This document shows positions 7,374 through 14,321 of a stretch of DNA of 28,869 bases, one piece after another. Numbering within the stretch: the stretch's first letter is position 1; each line of letters starts with the position of its first letter. Source of the stretch: DASUKL01 sp036278755 (GTDB taxonomy: Bacteria > Chloroflexota > Limnocylindria > Limnocylindrales > CSP1-4); the NCBI GenBank assembly GCA_036278755.1, contig DASUKL010000084.1, positions 1 to 28,869 on the forward strand, in the 5' to 3' direction. Position numbers and translations under genes: made by a program. The notes under the pieces are model-generated. The model was given only the letters and a program-made list of their open reading frames with translations. It did no database searches and was not told the DNA's origin.

Positions 7374-8098
7374 AGCGGTCCGGAGATCCCCCCGTCCTTG
7401 CGGATGCGCCAGAAGTGGACGGCCAGGAAGATGGCCGCCGCCAGTGGCATGAGGATCACGTGGAGGACGTAGAAGCGGAGGAGCGTGTTCTGGCCGACCT
7501 CGATGCCGCCCAGGAGGATGAGCTGGGCGACCTTGTTGAGGAGCGGCGTGTAGTTGGCCATGTTGGTGCCGATGGTGATGGCCCAGAAGGCGATCTGGTC
7601 CCAGGGCAGGAGGTAGCCAGTGAACGACAGCATGATGGTCAGGAACAGGAGGACGACCCCGACCACCCAGTTGAACTCCCGCGGCGGCTTGTAGGCCCCG
7701 TGGTAGAAGACCCGCATCATGTGCAGGAAGACGAAGAAGACCATGAGGTGGGCGGCCCAGCGGTGGATGTTGCGGGTCAGCTGCCCGAAGACCACCTCGG
7801 ACTGGATCTGGAGGATGTTGGTGTAGGCCTGGTTGGCGTCGGGCACGTAGAAGAACATGAGGTAGACGCCGGTCACGGTCAGGACGAGGAAGAGGAAGAA
7901 GGACAGCCCGCCGAGGCAGAAGGTGTAGGCGAACTTCACAGCGTGCTGGCGGACCCGCACCGGGTGGAGGTGCAGGAAGACGTTGTTCATGACGGCCATG
8001 GCCCGCGACCGCTCGTCGGCGGGGTAGGCCTGGCGGAACAGCGAGCGCCACATCGCACTGCGGCGGATCGACTGGTCGACCCGCTCCAGGAAGCTCAC
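7370..8098 (-). CDS. qcrB: Cytochrome b6-type subunit (N-terminal half of cytochrome b)
   Basis: This 242-residue protein has four membrane helices and the four heme-binding histidines: His112 and His126 (13 residues between) and His213 and His228 (14 between). The 13/14 spacing is that of cytochrome b6 and QcrB, not mitochondrial cytochrome b. Cys61 in TFCLGGLSFFLF aligns with the Cys that holds the extra covalent heme c in b6f and in Bacillus QcrB, so a third heme (c-i) is predicted. It accepts electrons from quinol and, with subunit IV, forms the quinol sites. GTG 8098 overlaps the stop of the flavoprotein gene as GTGA. Menaquinol as substrate is inferred from the likely lineage. Confidence 0.93.
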   Translation of the reverse strand: MSFLERVDQSIRRSAMWRSLFRQAYPADERSRAMAVMNNVFLHLHPVRVRQHAVKFAYTFCLGGLSFFLFLVLTVTGVYLMFFYVPDANQAYTNILQIQSEVVFGQLTRNIHRWAAHLMVFFVFLHMMRVFYHGAYKPPREFNWVVGVVLLFLTIMLSFTGYLLPWDQIAFWAITIGTNMANYTPLLNKVAQLILLGGIEVGQNTLLRFYVLHVILMPLAAAIFLAVHFWRIRKDGGISGPL

Positions 8099-10029
8099 CG
8101 AGACACTCCTCCGGTGACCGGGGCGTTACCGAGGCCGTGGAGCCCCAGCTGGGCGTCCCGGTAGCTCTCCTTGTAGAGCCGTCCGTCGGTCGCCACTTCC
8201 TGAAGCTCGAACCGCTCCATGGTAATGGCGTCGTAGGGGCAGCGCTTGACGCACAGGGCGCAGCGGATGCAGCGCTCCTCGTCGAGGACCATGGCCGCCC
8301 CCTGGTCCCAGCCATAGGCGTCGACCAGCTCCGGCAGGGGGCCCTCCGACTTCATCTGGTTGACGTCGATCATGTGGATGACGCCCTCCGGACAGACGTC
8401 CGCGCAGGCCCCGCAGAGGACGCAGCGGAAGCCGTCGAACCAGATGTTGTAGTTGCACATCAGGCAGCGGGTCGACTCGGCCACGGCCTCCGTGGTGTCG
8501 TAGCCGCGCTCGACCTGGGTCGTGAAGTTGACCTCCGCGTCCAGCGAGGGCATGCGCTCGGCGACGGGGGTCATGGGCACGTGCTGGCGGGGGATGACGT
8601 CCCAGAACTCGGGCATCTCGTGGCGCCACGAGCTGACGATGCGGACGTTGGCCGCGACCTCCACGGTGGAGCGACCGCTGAGGTAGCGATCGACGGCGTA
8701 GGCGCACTTCTTGCCGTGGCCGGCAGCCTCGATGAGGGTCGTGGGGCCGGTCACGAAGTCGCCGCAGGCGAAGACGCCCTTGACGTTGGAGGCGTAGGTG
8801 CCGGGGTCCACCTTGACCCGCCCGCGGGCGATGTCGAAGCTCGACTCCACCGGCAGGAAGGTGTTGTCGGCGGCCTGGCTGACGGCGGGGATGACGGTGT
8901 CCGCCTTGACCACGAACTCGGAGCCGGGGATGGGGATTGGGGCTCGGCGGCCGGTGGCGTCGGGTTCGCCCAGCTTGTTGCGGATGAAGCGGACGCCGGT
9001 GATCTTGCCGTCCTGGCCCAGGATCTCGACCGGGCTGGCGAGGAACTCCATGTGCACGCCTTCACGCTCGGTCTCGCCCAGCTCCTCCTCGTCGACGACC
9101 AGCTCGGAGCGCGTCCGGCGGTAGGCGATGGTGACGTTGGCCGCGCCGTGGCGGAGGCTGGTCCGCGAGCAGTCCATGGCCGTGTAGCCGCCGCCGATGA
9201 CGACCACGTCCTGGCCCACCACCAGCGGCTCCCCGAGGTTGGCCTGCTTCATGAACTGGACGCCGTACTGGATGCCCTCGAGGTCGTTGCCGGGCACGTC
9301 CAGGGGCACCGCGTCCATGGCCCCTGCGGTGATGGCGATGGCGTCGAACTGCTCCTGGAGCTGCTCGAACGTGACCTCCCGGCCGATGCGCGTGTCGAAG
9401 ACGAACTTGACGCCCAGGCGCTCGACGAGGCGGACGTCCATCTCGATGGCCTCCCGCGGCAGGCGGAAGGCGGGCACGCCGATGAGCATCGTCCCGCCGG
9501 CATAGGGCAGCTCGTCGAAGACGGTCACCTGGTGGCCGCTGACGGCCAGCTCGCGGGCCACGGCCAGGCCGGCCGGGCCGGCCCCCACCACGGCCACCCG
9601 GGTGTCCTTGGGGGTCACGGCCGGCATCTCGTCGGGGATGCCCGAGGCCTCGTGCCACTCCACCAGGAACCGCTTCATGGCCCGGATCGCCAACGGCCGG
9701 TCGATGTCGCCCCGCCGGCAGGCCCGCTCGCAGGGGGCGGAGCAGACGTAGGCGCACATGGCCGCCACGGGGTTCGGCTCGCGGGCCAGGATGTAGCCCT
9801 CCTCGAAACGGCCCTCCGCGGCGAGGTTCAGGTAGCCGCGGCAGTTCGTGCCCACCGGACAACCTTCCTGGCACTCGATGTTGCACTGGAGCCAGGAGGC
9901 GTTGACCGGCTGGACCAGGAACTCCTGATCGGTTTCGGTAGCCACGGCGAATCGACAAGACCCGACTGCGGGTTGGGACACGGACGGCGACGGGGGGAGC
10001 GGCCTACGCCGCTCATCCGAATCTACCAT
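8095..10029 (-). CDS. GltD-like FAD/NAD(P)H oxidoreductase with N- and C-terminal iron-sulfur domains
   Basis: This 644-residue protein has an N-terminal Cys-rich domain (Cys49, 53, 57, 63 and 92, 96, 100, 104) like the DPYD/GltD helical 4Fe-4S domain, an FAD dinucleotide fold (VAVVGAGPAG, about 146-154), an NAD(P)H fold (VVVIGGGYTAMD, about 275-286), a CGDFVTGPTTLIEAAGHG FAD-closing motif, and a C-terminal region with CLMCNYNIWFDGFRC and two ferredoxin-type 4Fe-4S sites (CVLCGACADVCPEG and CIRCALCVKRCPYD). It should move electrons between NAD(P)H and a ferredoxin-like or membrane partner. It opens the cytochrome bc operon and overlaps cytochrome b as GTGA, which suggests direct delivery to that complex. 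It lacks the GltB partner of glutamate synthase. ATG 10029 is the upstream choice; GTG 9945 is also plausible, because the first 28 residues look unconserved. Confidence 0.85.
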   Translation of the reverse strand: MVDSDERRRPLPPSPSVSQPAVGSCRFAVATETDQEFLVQPVNASWLQCNIECQEGCPVGTNCRGYLNLAAEGRFEEGYILAREPNPVAAMCAYVCSAPCERACRRGDIDRPLAIRAMKRFLVEWHEASGIPDEMPAVTPKDTRVAVVGAGPAGLAVARELAVSGHQVTVFDELPYAGGTMLIGVPAFRLPREAIEMDVRLVERLGVKFVFDTRIGREVTFEQLQEQFDAIAITAGAMDAVPLDVPGNDLEGIQYGVQFMKQANLGEPLVVGQDVVVIGGGYTAMDCSRTSLRHGAANVTIAYRRTRSELVVDEEELGETEREGVHMEFLASPVEILGQDGKITGVRFIRNKLGEPDATGRRAPIPIPGSEFVVKADTVIPAVSQAADNTFLPVESSFDIARGRVKVDPGTYASNVKGVFACGDFVTGPTTLIEAAGHGKKCAYAVDRYLSGRSTVEVAANVRIVSSWRHEMPEFWDVIPRQHVPMTPVAERMPSLDAEVNFTTQVERGYDTTEAVAESTRCLMCNYNIWFDGFRCVLCGACADVCPEGVIHMIDVNQMKSEGPLPELVDAYGWDQGAAMVLDEERCIRCALCVKRCPYDAITMERFELQEVATDGRLYKESYRDAQLGLHGLGNAPVTGGVSR

Positions 10030-10039
10030 CGGTCCCAAG

Positions 10040-10068
10040 TTGACGCGCTCGGCCGGCGCAGCTACGCT
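10040..10068 (+). promoter_or_regulatory. Sigma-70-like promoter for the 10116 gene
   Basis: TTGACG (10040-10045) and TACGCT (10063-10068) are 17 bases apart, close to the ideal housekeeping arrangement. Transcription would start near 10075, leaving a leader of about 40 bases. A Shine-Dalgarno sequence (GGGAGGG, 10105-10111) sits just upstream of the ATG at 10116. This is the best -35/-10 pair in the window. Confidence 0.6.
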
Positions 10069-10115
10069 CGGCCTTCGATGCGACGTCACGCCCTTCACGC
10101 CCCAGGGAGGGCCGG

Positions 10116-11996
10116 ATGAGCCCGGCCGAGTTCTTCTTCCTGGCCGTGGGCCTCATCCTCGGCGTGGCGGCCGGCGCGGCCGTGCTCGACGTCCTCCGCG
10201 CCCGACCTCCCCGCCCGGAGGTCCACCTGACGATCACCCGCGAGGCCCTGCCTCGCCGAGCCGCAGCGACGGGAGGCCCCGAAGCGGCGCGCGACCCGGT
10301 CGCCGTCGACGTTCCCGCCGCCTCCGACCCTCCCCCGACCGCCCACGTCCCCCAGACGGCCGGGCCGTCCCTGGCCCTCAGCGGGCCGGCGGCCCCGGTC
10401 CCGCCGCTGACGGTCCGGCCTGGGCCTGCGGCGACCCGAACGGATGGTCGAGTGCCCATCGCCGTCGGCCGGGGCCTGGACCCCACCCTGGCCGCACTTC
10501 GAGCGGTCGCCCGGGAGCGCCAGCCGTCGATCACGACCCGCCCGATCTCGGGCATCCGACGGCCCTTCGCCACGGTCATGGCCGCGGGCGCACGGGGATC
10601 GGCAGGAGGTGAGGCGGTGCATGGTCGGGCAGCAGCCAGCGACGATCCCTCGGCGGGCGGCAGCAGCGCGGCGCGTGCCGCTCGTGCGGGCAACGGGGGA
10701 GGCAGTGGCGCACGCAGTGGCGGTGCCGCGAGCGGCGGCCGTGGCTCAGCCGCGACGAGCAGCGGCCGGGCCCGGGGCGCTGGGCCGACGGGCAGCGGCC
10801 AGCCACCGGCCGGCCCGTGCGGGGCCGAGCGGCTCCTGGCCGATGAGCGCTGCGCCGTGGCCTCCCAGGCCCGGGAGCGGGCGGAGGAGGTCGCGGGCGA
10901 GCTGCGCCAGGCGCAGCGGGCCTACGACACCGCGACGGCCAGGGCCGACGCGGCCGCCAAGACGAGCGACCCGCGGGCCGTGGCCGATGCCAAGGAAGCG
11001 GCCCGCCAGCGGTTCCGAGCGGCGAGCCGAGCAGCCAGGGCGCGCGCCGACCTCGAGGCCGCGGCCACCGAATGGCTGAACGAGATCAACCGCATCAACC
11101 ACGAGCGCCGTGAAGCCTCGGAGGTGGCGGCCGAGGCGCGCCAGACCGCAGCTCAGCTCCTGGGCACCATCGAGCGGCTGACTCTGGCCGCGGATGCCAG
11201 CCGCATCACCGCGGCCGCCGCGGCGAGTGCCTGCATGGAGGCCCGCCAGCTGCTGGCCGACTGCGAGGAGCGGAGCAGCCAGGTCCCGGCCCCCGCTGTC
11301 GCCCCGCCCCCTCCGGCTCGAGCGCCCGTCCAGGCCCCCACCGGTGCGACAGCCCTCCTCGAAGCCCTGCAGCGGCCGCTCGAGGTGCCGGCCGAGCCGG
11401 GCGATGAGGGCGGGCTACCCTCGGCGCCCACCTATCGGGTCGACGACCACCAGCCGGCCATCTTCCGCCTGTTGCAGGGCGATCGGCAGACCCTCCTGGG
11501 CGTGGTCGACGGCCTGGCCGGCGCCGACCGGGAGGAGCGCCAGCGCACGCAGCAGCTGTTGACCGAGATGGTCGAGGCGGTGGTGGCCGGGGCGATCGAG
11601 GCCTGCGTGCTCGACTTCCCCACCGAACACCCCTTCTGGGCCGACTTCGACCGCTCTCAGTGTCGCGACATCGCCGTCGCCCTGGCCAGCCTGGGTTACC
11701 GCTTCGACGGGCTGGGCGGCTTCGTCGACGATCGATTGCCGAGCCAGCGCGACCTCTCGCTGGCCGTAGGCTACGCCGGCCTCGATCCGATGCGCATCCG
11801 CCGCTGGCCGACCGAGGCGGAGATGGCGCGGCTGTATGGCGAGGTCCGCGTGGCCGCCGACGAGTACCTGGCGGATCGCGCCCCGGACCTCACCCTGGGC
11901 GAGATGGTGACCCTCCTGGGGCGCCGCTCCGAGCCGCTGGCCGAGCTGTGGAACGCCTGGGGACGGGCCCGGCCGCTGCTCCTCGCGGCGACCTGA
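10116..11996 (+). CDS. Unknown membrane-anchored protein with low-complexity linker and coiled coil
   Basis: I do not recognise a family for this 626-residue protein. One N-terminal hydrophobic helix (about 5-25, EFFFLAVGLILGVAAGAAVL) is followed by a long Pro/Ala- then Gly/Ser/Ala/Arg-rich disordered region (about 30-235). A helical, charged, Ala-rich coiled coil follows (about 238-385; it contains one Cys pair candidate near its start and Cys residues near its end), then a second Pro-rich linker (about 393-415) and a folded C-terminal domain of about 200 residues with YRVDDHQPAIFRLLQGDRQ and VLDFPTEHPFWADFDRSQCRDIA. The layout suggests a surface or division-type scaffold whose C-terminal domain is held away from the membrane, but this is inference. 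ATG 10116 follows a strong Shine-Dalgarno sequence and its own promoter. It is divergent from the respiratory operon. Confidence 0.75.
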   Translation: MSPAEFFFLAVGLILGVAAGAAVLDVLRARPPRPEVHLTITREALPRRAAATGGPEAARDPVAVDVPAASDPPPTAHVPQTAGPSLALSGPAAPVPPLTVRPGPAATRTDGRVPIAVGRGLDPTLAALRAVARERQPSITTRPISGIRRPFATVMAAGARGSAGGEAVHGRAAASDDPSAGGSSAARAARAGNGGGSGARSGGAASGGRGSAATSSGRARGAGPTGSGQPPAGPCGAERLLADERCAVASQARERAEEVAGELRQAQRAYDTATARADAAAKTSDPRAVADAKEAARQRFRAASRAARARADLEAAATEWLNEINRINHERREASEVAAEARQTAAQLLGTIERLTLAADASRITAAAAASACMEARQLLADCEERSSQVPAPAVAPPPPARAPVQAPTGATALLEALQRPLEVPAEPGDEGGLPSAPTYRVDDHQPAIFRLLQGDRQTLLGVVDGLAGADREERQRTQQLLTEMVEAVVAGAIEACVLDFPTEHPFWADFDRSQCRDIAVALASLGYRFDGLGGFVDDRLPSQRDLSLAVGYAGLDPMRIRRWPTEAEMARLYGEVRVAADEYLADRAPDLTLGEMVTLLGRRSEPLAELWNAWGRARPLLLAAT

Positions 11997-12251
11997 GCCG
12001 CTGCACTTGGGGCGCTGAGAGGGTCGGGTCGGGTCGGGCAGGCGTTCGCCGGCGAGGTGGCGTTCACCGGCGAGGCCGACGCTCCCTTCCGCGGCCTGTC
12101 TGCATCCATCGCCCAGGGGCACGACCTACGCATGTCAAGCTGCGCCGACCACCTGTGGCCGCGGGACCTAGCCGACGGCAAAGGCCTGGGCCAAGTCATC
12201 AGGCGCCCACGAGTCGAAGCAGGGGTGTGGTGCGGGCCCAGCGGGACCCAG
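11997..12251. other. Convergent intergenic region with simple repeats, no gene
   Basis: This 255-base gap separates two converging genes. Apart from the G-rich and 18-bp tandem repeats at 12021-12075, I see no RNA gene, no U-tailed terminator and no credible small ORF. Confidence 0.6.
12021..12075 (+). repeat. GGGTC repeat with G-quadruplex pattern, followed by an 18-bp tandem repeat
   Basis: GGGTCGGGTCGGGTCGGG (12021-12038) has four G3 tracts with two-base spacers, a textbook quadruplex pattern on the plus strand. Directly after it, GGCGTTCGCCGGCGAGG (12041-12057) is repeated with one change at 12059-12075. The block begins 24 bases after the stop of the 10116 gene, so it could form in that mRNA's 3' end. 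Confidence 0.75.
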
Positions 12252-12983
12252 CTACTCCACGTCCAGGATGCGGAAAGCGTCGGCCGTGGCCGTGCCCACC
12301 TTGGCCCCCTCGGCGGCGGCGTTGGCCCGCATCCGCTGTTCGAGCTCCTGGGGCTTGCGGAGCTGGCTCTTGTGGGCCCGCAGGGCGGCCAGCTTGCGTT
12401 CGAACGTGGCGGATGTGTCGATCCAGCCGTTGGGTCGGTCGGTCCAGGTCAGGTAGAGCCACTTGACCGTGTGGGGGGCCAGGCCGGAGCGAGCCAGCTG
12501 GGGGAAGGCCATGGCGTTGCGGGCGGCGGGATAGACGGCGTCCACGGCCGCCATGGCAGCAGCCCGATGGTCGGTGTGCTGGACCCGTCCCTTGGCGCTG
12601 AAGACCATGGTCGGGTCCATCGTCAGCACGGCGTCGGGCTTGAAGGTCCGGATGAGCGTCACGAGCTGCTCGCGGAGGGCCAGGTCGTTCTCCAGGGCCC
12701 CGTCGGGCCGATGGAGGAACGTCACCTCCTCGTAGCCGATGATGGCCGCCGCCGCGCGCTGCTCGACCTCCCGGGTGCGGGCCAGGGCCAGCGGATCGGT
12801 CGAGGCGTCGTCCGAGCCGGCGTCGCCGCTCGTGCAGCAGACGAGGTGGGCTACCGTGCCGGCGTCGATCCAGGCGGCCACGGTCGCGGCCGGGCCGAAG
12901 TCGGCGTCATCAGGGTGGGCGACGATGACCATGACCCGGGTGGGCCGATCAGTGTGCAGGCTGGGGTTGACCTCCTCGTTCAT
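12252..12983 (-). CDS. PIG-L family (LmbE-like) zinc-dependent N-deacetylase
   Basis: This 243-residue protein contains the family hallmarks VIVAHPDDADFG (about 20-30), in which His and the second Asp bind zinc, and VQHTDHRAA (about 134-142), whose histidines complete the site. PIG-L enzymes remove acetyl groups from GlcNAc-type conjugates such as GlcNAc-phosphatidylinositol, mycothiol precursors or glycopeptide intermediates. The substrate cannot be told here. The gene lies twelve bases after the peroxiredoxin gene on the same strand, and a thiol-related role (a MshB- or BshB-like deacetylase beside a peroxidase) is tempting but unproven. ATG 12983 is chosen; GTG 12989, four bases after GAGG, is nearly as good. 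Length is normal for the family. Confidence 0.88.
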   Translation of the reverse strand: MNEEVNPSLHTDRPTRVMVIVAHPDDADFGPAATVAAWIDAGTVAHLVCCTSGDAGSDDASTDPLALARTREVEQRAAAAIIGYEEVTFLHRPDGALENDLALREQLVTLIRTFKPDAVLTMDPTMVFSAKGRVQHTDHRAAAMAAVDAVYPAARNAMAFPQLARSGLAPHTVKWLYLTWTDRPNGWIDTSATFERKLAALRAHKSQLRKPQELEQRMRANAAAEGAKVGTATADAFRILDVE

Positions 12984-12995
12984 GGCCACGCGACC

Positions 12996-13514
12996 TCAGG
13001 CCGAAGCGGCGGTCGTCGACCCGGCGGCCCTGGCCGCCTGGGCTGCGCGGACCGTGGCCAGGACGTCCTCGGCGTGGCCCTCGGGCTTCACCTGCTCCCA
13101 GACATGGGCGATGGTGCCGTCCGGAGCGACCAGGAACGTCCGTCGGGCGACGCCCATCGAGCGCTCGCCGTGGCGGACCTTCTCCACCCACGATCCGTAG
13201 GCCTCGGCCACGGCGTGGTCCTCGTCGGCCAGCAGCGGGAAGGTCAGGCCGTACTTCGACCGGAAGGCGGCCTTGCTGGCCACGCCCTGGGGCGAGATGC
13301 CCCATACACTGGCCCCCGTCTCGGCGATGAGGTCGTTGGCATCACGGAAGCTGCAGGCCTCCGTGGTGCAGCCGGGGGTGTCGTCCGTGGGGTAGAAGTA
13401 GACGACCGCCCAGCGTCCGCGCTGGTCGCCCAGGTGGTGCTCGACGCCGTCGGCGTCGGGGAGGGTGAAGTCTGGCGCCTGCTGACCGGCCTGGGGGATC
13501 GCGTTCTCGTCCAT
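12996..13514 (-). CDS. bcp: Thiol peroxidase, Bcp/PrxQ-type peroxiredoxin
   Basis: This 172-residue protein reduces hydroperoxides using a cysteine thiol. VVYFYPTDDTPGCTTEACSF holds the peroxidatic Cys49 and the resolving Cys54, the alpha-helical five-apart pair of atypical 2-Cys PrxQ enzymes. Other family features are APDFTLPD near the N-terminus and RRTFLVAPDGTIAHVW. A C-terminal Ala-rich tail of about 20 residues is extra. The gene begins nine bases after the ykoC stop but has a TAGACT box six bases before its ATG, so it may be both read through from the thiamine operon and transcribed by itself. Confidence 0.93.
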   Translation of the reverse strand: MDENAIPQAGQQAPDFTLPDADGVEHHLGDQRGRWAVVYFYPTDDTPGCTTEACSFRDANDLIAETGASVWGISPQGVASKAAFRSKYGLTFPLLADEDHAVAEAYGSWVEKVRHGERSMGVARRTFLVAPDGTIAHVWEQVKPEGHAEDVLATVRAAQAARAAGSTTAASA

Positions 13515-13526
13515 GGGCCCAGTCTA
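13515..13526 (-). promoter_or_regulatory. Candidate -10 box (TAGACT) giving a leaderless bcp transcript
   Basis: On the minus strand TAGACT (13526-13521), whose TAG is the ykoC stop codon, is followed by six bases and the bcp ATG. The same hexamer and spacing occur before the ybaK-like gene at 20187-20199. No -35 box is evident. Confidence 0.45.
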
Positions 13527-14321
13527 CGCCGCGACCCCGGCGCCGACCGCCAGGGCTCCGATGGCCACGGCCAGGCCGATGAGGGCGATGAGGATGTCGA
13601 TCCAGCCACCTTGTAGCGGCCGGAACCGGCTGCGCGGCAGGCCGCTATCGAAGCCGCGGGCGTCCATCGCCAGGCCCAGCCGCTCGGCTCGCCGGAGGGC
13701 GGCCACGAGGACGACGAAGAGCCGGTCCGGCACGGTCGTCAGGCGCCCGGGCAGCCAGCGAGGCTCGAGGCCCCGCAGGCGGCGCGCCGCACCGCTTGCG
13801 TTCCAGTCGGCGGCCACCAGGGGAGCCAGGCCGATGGCGGCCACGGTGCCGTAGGCGATCCGGTCGGGCAGGTGCCACTGCTGGACCAGCGAGTCGGCCA
13901 GGGTCGTCGTGTCGCTGGGCGCGAAGACGAGGACCGAGGTCAGGGCGATGGCCGCCACGCGAAGACCCAGGACGAGCCCGGCCAGGAGGCCCGGCCAGGT
14001 CAGGCGCAGGGGCCCCAGGACCAGGAGGGCCGGCTGGGTGAGGTCCGCATCGGCCTGGTTGCCGAGGCCCGCGGTGACGGTCAGGGCCAGCGCCGCGAGG
14101 GCCACCGGGAAGAGCCGGCGGGGCAGCGGCCGCAGGGGGATACCGGAGGCGGTCACGAGGACGATCAGGGCGGCCAGGCAGAGGACGAGCTCCCCGGCCG
14201 TAGACGTGATGATGGCCGCGGCCAGGAGCCAGGCCCCGCCGACGGCCACCCTCGTCACGGGCAGGGCCCGGGCCAGTGGCGCGTCGGAGCGCACCGCCAA
14301 CGGCGCGGGCAGGAAGCTCAT
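13524..14321 (-). CDS. ykoC: ECF transporter transmembrane component, YkoC-like (EcfT/CbiQ)
   Basis: This 265-residue membrane protein has about six hydrophobic segments and, near its C-terminal third, an Arg-rich coupling region (SGAARRLRGLEPRWLPGR) and LGLAMDARGFDSG. The latter contains the Ala-Arg-Gly motif by which EcfT proteins contact the ATPases. It is the coupling subunit of the thiamine/HMP uptake system together with ykoE and ykoD. ATG 14321 overlaps the ykoD stop as ATGA. The assignment to YkoC instead of another EcfT rests on the neighbouring ykoE and the riboswitch. Confidence 0.88.
   Translation of the reverse strand: MSFLPAPLAVRSDAPLARALPVTRVAVGGAWLLAAAIITSTAGELVLCLAALIVLVTASGIPLRPLPRRLFPVALAALALTVTAGLGNQADADLTQPALLVLGPLRLTWPGLLAGLVLGLRVAAIALTSVLVFAPSDTTTLADSLVQQWHLPDRIAYGTVAAIGLAPLVAADWNASGAARRLRGLEPRWLPGRLTTVPDRLFVVLVAALRRAERLGLAMDARGFDSGLPRSRFRPLQGGWIDILIALIGLAVAIGALAVGAGVAA

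Noticed and set aside
8137..10119. A 660-codon open frame on the plus strand
   Set aside because: It is exactly antisense to the FAD/iron-sulfur oxidoreductase, which has complete motifs; the mirror product is His/Asp/Gly-rich and shows none.
12057..13616. A 519-codon plus-strand frame
   Set aside because: It lies antisense to PIG-L and Bcp genes with intact catalytic motifs, and has no domain-like sequence.
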